Source of the DNA: Bdellovibrio bacteriovorus
GTDB lineage: Bacteria > Bdellovibrionota > Bdellovibrionia > Bdellovibrionales > Bdellovibrionaceae
Length of the DNA: 64,000 nt
Reading direction: 5' to 3'
Assembly (NCBI RefSeq): GCF_001592745.1
Contig: NZ_LUKD01000001.1
Location: 242,489-306,488, forward strand
Positions 60,979-64,000 of this stretch are shown here, in pieces; the first letter of the stretch is position 1; the number at the start of each line of letters is the position of its first letter. Under the pieces are notes generated by a model. The model saw only the letters and a program-made list of their open reading frames with translations. It searched no databases and was not told the DNA's origin. The position numbers were made by a program, and so were the translations under genes.

Positions 60979-63651
60979 ATGAGATTTTTATTCCCGCTGA
61001 ACGTTTTGATATGGGCTCTCATACCGGCTCTGCTATGGGCTACGCCTAATTCTTTGAATTATCAAGGGCGCATCTTGAAAGACGATGGCACTCCTCTTTT
61101 ATATAATAATGTCAGCTTTAGTTTTGAGATCACGAATGCGGCAGAGACTTGCATCATGTACCGTGAACAGGTGAACGGTGTAAACCTTTCTGCGACCAAA
61201 GGTGTTTTTGATATCTCCATTGGTAGTGGCACAAAAATCTATCCCACCACCGCTTTTCAACTGAGTGAGGCCTTTCAAAGTGGTGTTTCTATAAATTGTG
61301 ATGGCACCGCTCCGATCACGCCGACGGCGATCGAGACGCGCAAACTGCGTGTTCAATTTTTTGACGGATCTACCTGGAAGTCGATCACACCTGCTTTAGA
61401 AATACACTCTGTCCCTTTTGCTTTCTCAGCAGCAAAATTAGAAGGCAAATCAGCATCAGACTTTGTTATTAAAACAGGGCTTCCCGTCTGCGGAGCAGGA
61501 ACATTTCTGTCGTGGTCCGGATCTGCCTTGACGTGCGAAGGTGTGACGGGATCTAACGGCGGAACCGTTACCAATGTGACTTCGACTAATTCCTATTTAA
61601 GTGTCACAAATGGAACTTCGACTCCCGCATTAACTTTAAATGTTGGCACGACGGCGAATACGGTCGCCGCGGGGAATGATTCGCGCTTTACGGACTCACG
61701 AAACCCTACAGGCACCGCAGGCGGAGACCTTGGCGGGACTTATCCAAGCCCTGATGTTGTCAAACTTCGTGGTGTGGCCGTGGCTTCAACAACACCTACC
61801 GCAACAAACAATCTTTTAAAATTTGATGGCACGGGTTGGGCTCCGGGGTTTGTGACAATCTCAGATGTGCGATCGACCGCCGCCGGCAATACGACCTTCT
61901 TTCCAACAACCTGCACGACAGCGCAAACTTTGAATTGGGAATCGGCGACAGATAAATACATTTGCGCCGACATTGCAATTCCCGATTCTAAAATCACCTA
62001 TGCTTCGCAAACAGCGAAAACATTTTTTGCAGCCCCGACCGCAGGCGGCGCTCCTAGTTTTCGCGCGATCGCTTCTTCGGACTTACCGACAACGGGTGCT
62101 GATGGCGTCTTGATTAATGGTGGAAATACATTTTCTGCGAACTCTTCCATTGGTTTAAAAGATGCTTTCAATCTTAGTCTTCTAACAAATAATTCTCCCC
62201 GATTGAGCATCCTGGGCTCGGGGCAAGTAGGAGTGCAAACTTCAACACCGCCAGCCCCGTTTACTGTTCAGAACTCATTACTCGCCACAGCCTCGTCAAC
62301 GGCCGCAGCACTCACGCCGACGCAGGTTTTAGTGAATGATGCCATCGATTTGCCGACGGGCCAACAAGCGAGTCTGTTGGTCCTTAGTCAACCTACACAA
62401 ACTGCGAATGGCACGGGTCAATATAACGCCGCCGTCTTTGATATTAACTCCAACACGGGCGCATTCAATTTGCAGGGGACGCGTGGCCTTATGGTTATCA
62501 ATACAAAGAATGGGTCCGGCACCGTCAGCAACCAAGTGGGCGGCATTGTCGGAAGCCTCTTGAAAGAAGGTACAGCAACCAGTCAGGCCGGGTTTCAGGT
62601 GACGGCTTCGGCAAGCGCAAGCACAACTCTTGGAAACCAGTATGGAACAAGCTCTTCTGTGACAAATACATCTTCAGGGACCGTCACCGTTCAAACGGCT
62701 TATCAAGGCACCGCAGTCAATTCGAGTGGCTCAACGGTGACGAACCAACACGCACTTTTTGCTTCCTCGACCAACTCGGGAACGGCGGCGTCCCAATACG
62801 GAGTTTTATCAAAGACGACTCATGATGCCGGCAACACTTTGCCTACGCAGTATGGAACTTATACGGTGGCCTCTAATAATGGTTTAGGAACCATCACAAA
62901 TGCACACGGTAATTTCAATCAGGTCTTTAATGCGGGAGCTGGCACCACCACCAATGCTTACGGTACTTTCAGTCAAATTTGGAATGACGGCACGGGAACG
63001 ATTGACAAGGCCTATGGATATTACGCCGATGTCTACAACCCCAATGGTGGAACTGTTGCCACTGGTTACGGATTGTATTTGGGTTCTGTCAGCGCCACTG
63101 CGAAATGGTCCATCTGGGCGAATGATGCCACAGCACCGTCGTATTTTGCAGGCAGGATCGGTATTGGAACCGCAACACCGACACACAATCTTCAAGTGGA
63201 AGGAACGGCGGGATTAAGTACGGGAACAGCTTGGACGAATACGTCAGATATTCGACTTAAAGATATTCAAGGAGATTACGAATACGGTTTGAATGAAATT
63301 TTAAAACTTCATACCGTGCGTTTTACCTACAAGAAAGACAACCCTTTAAAGCTTTCTTCGAAGCATAAGATGACAGGATTTATTGCGCAGGAAGTACAAA
63401 AAGTAATTCCTGATGCCGTCAAGGTTCGTCCGGATGGGTATTTAGAGTTGAACGTCGATCCTATTCACTGGGCGACCGTCAATGCTGTTCAGGAACTCAA
63501 TGGCAAATGTGAAATGTCTCAAGAGCAGGTGTCTGCACTAAAACGTGAAGTCTCTTCTTTGAAAGAAGAAAATACTTTACTGAAGATGCGGCTTGAAAAA
63601 CAGAATCAAGATTTAGAGATGATTAAAAAGAAATTGGGGCTTGCTGATTAA
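60979..63651 (+). CDS. Secreted tail-fibre-like protein with S74 chaperone domain (MAT-like)
   Basis: 890 residues. A signal peptide (LIWALIPALLWA) precedes an N-terminal domain starting NSLNYQGRILKDDGTPL. Long Thr/Ser/Gly-rich beta regions follow. Residues about 530-705 contain seven or eight degenerate repeats of roughly 22 residues built around a Tyr-Gly core and an Asn-x-Gly-x-x-Thr turn (for example NAYGTFSQIWNDGTGT). The C-terminal segment reads GRIGIGTATPTHNLQVEG, then TSDIRLKDI, then MTGFIAQEVQKVIPDAV, the peptidase S74 intramolecular chaperone. Ser756 and Lys761 match the Ser-Asp-x-Arg-x-Lys autocleavage site. A coiled coil (845-887) ends the protein. The layout matches trimeric host-recognition fibres and the MAT proteins of Bdellovibrio. 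Confidence 0.8.
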   Translation: MRFLFPLNVLIWALIPALLWATPNSLNYQGRILKDDGTPLLYNNVSFSFEITNAAETCIMYREQVNGVNLSATKGVFDISIGSGTKIYPTTAFQLSEAFQSGVSINCDGTAPITPTAIETRKLRVQFFDGSTWKSITPALEIHSVPFAFSAAKLEGKSASDFVIKTGLPVCGAGTFLSWSGSALTCEGVTGSNGGTVTNVTSTNSYLSVTNGTSTPALTLNVGTTANTVAAGNDSRFTDSRNPTGTAGGDLGGTYPSPDVVKLRGVAVASTTPTATNNLLKFDGTGWAPGFVTISDVRSTAAGNTTFFPTTCTTAQTLNWESATDKYICADIAIPDSKITYASQTAKTFFAAPTAGGAPSFRAIASSDLPTTGADGVLINGGNTFSANSSIGLKDAFNLSLLTNNSPRLSILGSGQVGVQTSTPPAPFTVQNSLLATASSTAAALTPTQVLVNDAIDLPTGQQASLLVLSQPTQTANGTGQYNAAVFDINSNTGAFNLQGTRGLMVINTKNGSGTVSNQVGGIVGSLLKEGTATSQAGFQVTASASASTTLGNQYGTSSSVTNTSSGTVTVQTAYQGTAVNSSGSTVTNQHALFASSTNSGTAASQYGVLSKTTHDAGNTLPTQYGTYTVASNNGLGTITNAHGNFNQVFNAGAGTTTNAYGTFSQIWNDGTGTIDKAYGYYADVYNPNGGTVATGYGLYLGSVSATAKWSIWANDATAPSYFAGRIGIGTATPTHNLQVEGTAGLSTGTAWTNTSDIRLKDIQGDYEYGLNEILKLHTVRFTYKKDNPLKLSSKHKMTGFIAQEVQKVIPDAVKVRPDGYLELNVDPIHWATVNAVQELNGKCEMSQEQVSALKREVSSLKEENTLLKMRLEKQNQDLEMIKKKLGLAD

Positions 63652-63666
63652 GCAAACCCCTTTTTT
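63636..63666 (+). terminator. Intrinsic terminator of the fibre gene
   Basis: Stem GGGG-TTGCT/AGCAA-CCCC with one internal mismatch, overlapping the stop codon and followed by T6. Confidence 0.75.
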
Positions 63667-63671
63667 GATTC

Positions 63672-64000
63672 TTACTTTACTTCGACCGCTGAAATCACAG
63701 AGCTGATAACTTTTTTTGCTTTCTCGACATTGGTTTTCATCGTCGATGGATCCTTTAGCGACCCCAGCATTTCTTCCGGCGCAAAGCTCATCGTTTGAAA
63801 GATCTCAAAGTTCTTGGCGATTTCATCTCCATGATCTCTACGCAGACTTGGTGGCATTAAACCTAAAAGTCTTTCGATTTCTTGGGAAGCTCCACCTTCA
63901 CCAGCGACCTCGCCTAAAACCAGGTAGAAAATATTCGTCATCTCCACACCCACCTTGCGGTAGTCGTTTTTCCCAAGAGCACTGTCGACTTGCTTGTAGC
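63672..64000 (-). CDS. C-terminal part of a possible BatD-like protein, 5' end outside
   Basis: The frame runs open to the right edge, giving 109 visible residues. A GTG at 63953 lies inside it and is unlikely to be the real start. The fragment is helical: DYRKVGVEMTNIFYLVLGEV, then LLGLMPPSLRRDHGDEIAKNFEIFQTMSFAPEEMLG. This resembles the C-terminal region of BatD (Bacteroides aerotolerance-type) proteins as I remember them, but the match is weak and unverified. It converges on the fibre gene. Confidence 0.4.
   Translation of the reverse strand, partial: YKQVDSALGKNDYRKVGVEMTNIFYLVLGEVAGEGGASQEIERLLGLMPPSLRRDHGDEIAKNFEIFQTMSFAPEEMLGSLKDPSTMKTNVEKAKKVISSVISAVEVK

Noticed and set aside
62570-63090. 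Regular repeat spacing that could suggest a CRISPR array
   Set aside because: The repeats are degenerate in DNA, in frame, and code for Tyr-Gly protein repeats within the fibre gene.
1-64000. tRNA, rRNA, insertion sequences, integrase or attachment sites
   Set aside because: Read by eye on both strands, no clover-leaf, rRNA signature, transposase or recombinase was seen. A tRNA scan would settle this.

Overview
This window looks like part of a chromosome of a predatory bacterium close to Bdellovibrio. I infer this from the gene mix, not from a database search. The signs are many secreted proteins of unknown function, several predicted peptidoglycan-active enzymes, a secreted tail-fibre-like protein with an S74-type self-cleaving chaperone end (the architecture of the Bdellovibrio 'mosaic adhesive trimer' fibres), pseudopilin and class III pilin genes, a PilZ protein and a mitochondrial-type aconitase. 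Genes are tightly packed on both strands. Stop/start overlaps (TAATG, TGATG, ATGA) and strong bidirectional terminators are common. I saw no tRNA, rRNA, CRISPR array, insertion sequence or prophage. Both edge genes are cut: a PilZ-like gene on the left and a possible BatD-like tail on the right.

Layout. 0-6 kb: PilZ-like protein and glpK, then a divergent acyltransferase facing two PAP2 phosphatases and two envelope proteins, then a class III-signal pilin-like gene with a partner. 6-13 kb: hutI, then a four-gene set resembling a minor-pilin operon: a giant coiled-coil pseudopilin lacking Glu5, two ordinary pseudopilins and a secreted EF-hand protein. 13-20.4 kb: gpmA, then sucA-sucB and lpdA (2-oxoglutarate dehydrogenase complex), separated by a lipoprotein gene and a GC-rich structured element. 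20.4-28.5 kb: secreted and envelope proteins, including a lytic transglycosylase overlapping a small secreted partner, an outer-membrane set, and a secreted protein with an NlpC/P60-like Cys/His pattern. 28.5-35 kb: a SsuABC/TauABC-type importer, a histone-H1-like basic protein and hutH-hutU. 35-43.7 kb: housekeeping genes, namely an lptG-def-fmt-rpe operon, a response regulator, nadC-birA, a redoxin and a GyrI-like protein. 43.7-52.6 kb: SIMPL protein, OmpA lipoprotein, HD hydrolase, Tat-exported flavoprotein, SleB-like hydrolase, solute-binding and STAS proteins, and a zincin lipoprotein. 52.7-58 kb: phytase-like esterase, ADP-ribosylglycohydrolase, aconitase and a class III sirtuin. 58-64 kb: secreted proteins, msrB and the fibre gene.

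Taken together, central metabolism (a nearly complete 2-oxoglutarate dehydrogenase, aconitase and histidine breakdown to glutamate) sits among envelope and secretion genes that fit a cell living on prey amino acids and remodelling cell walls. The best candidates for something new are the minor-pilin-like operon at 7.5-12.9 kb, the S74 fibre at 61-63.6 kb, the transglycosylase with its coupled small partner, and the structured intergenic element at 18.8 kb. Residue numbers were counted by hand from the chosen starts. No alignments or searches were run.
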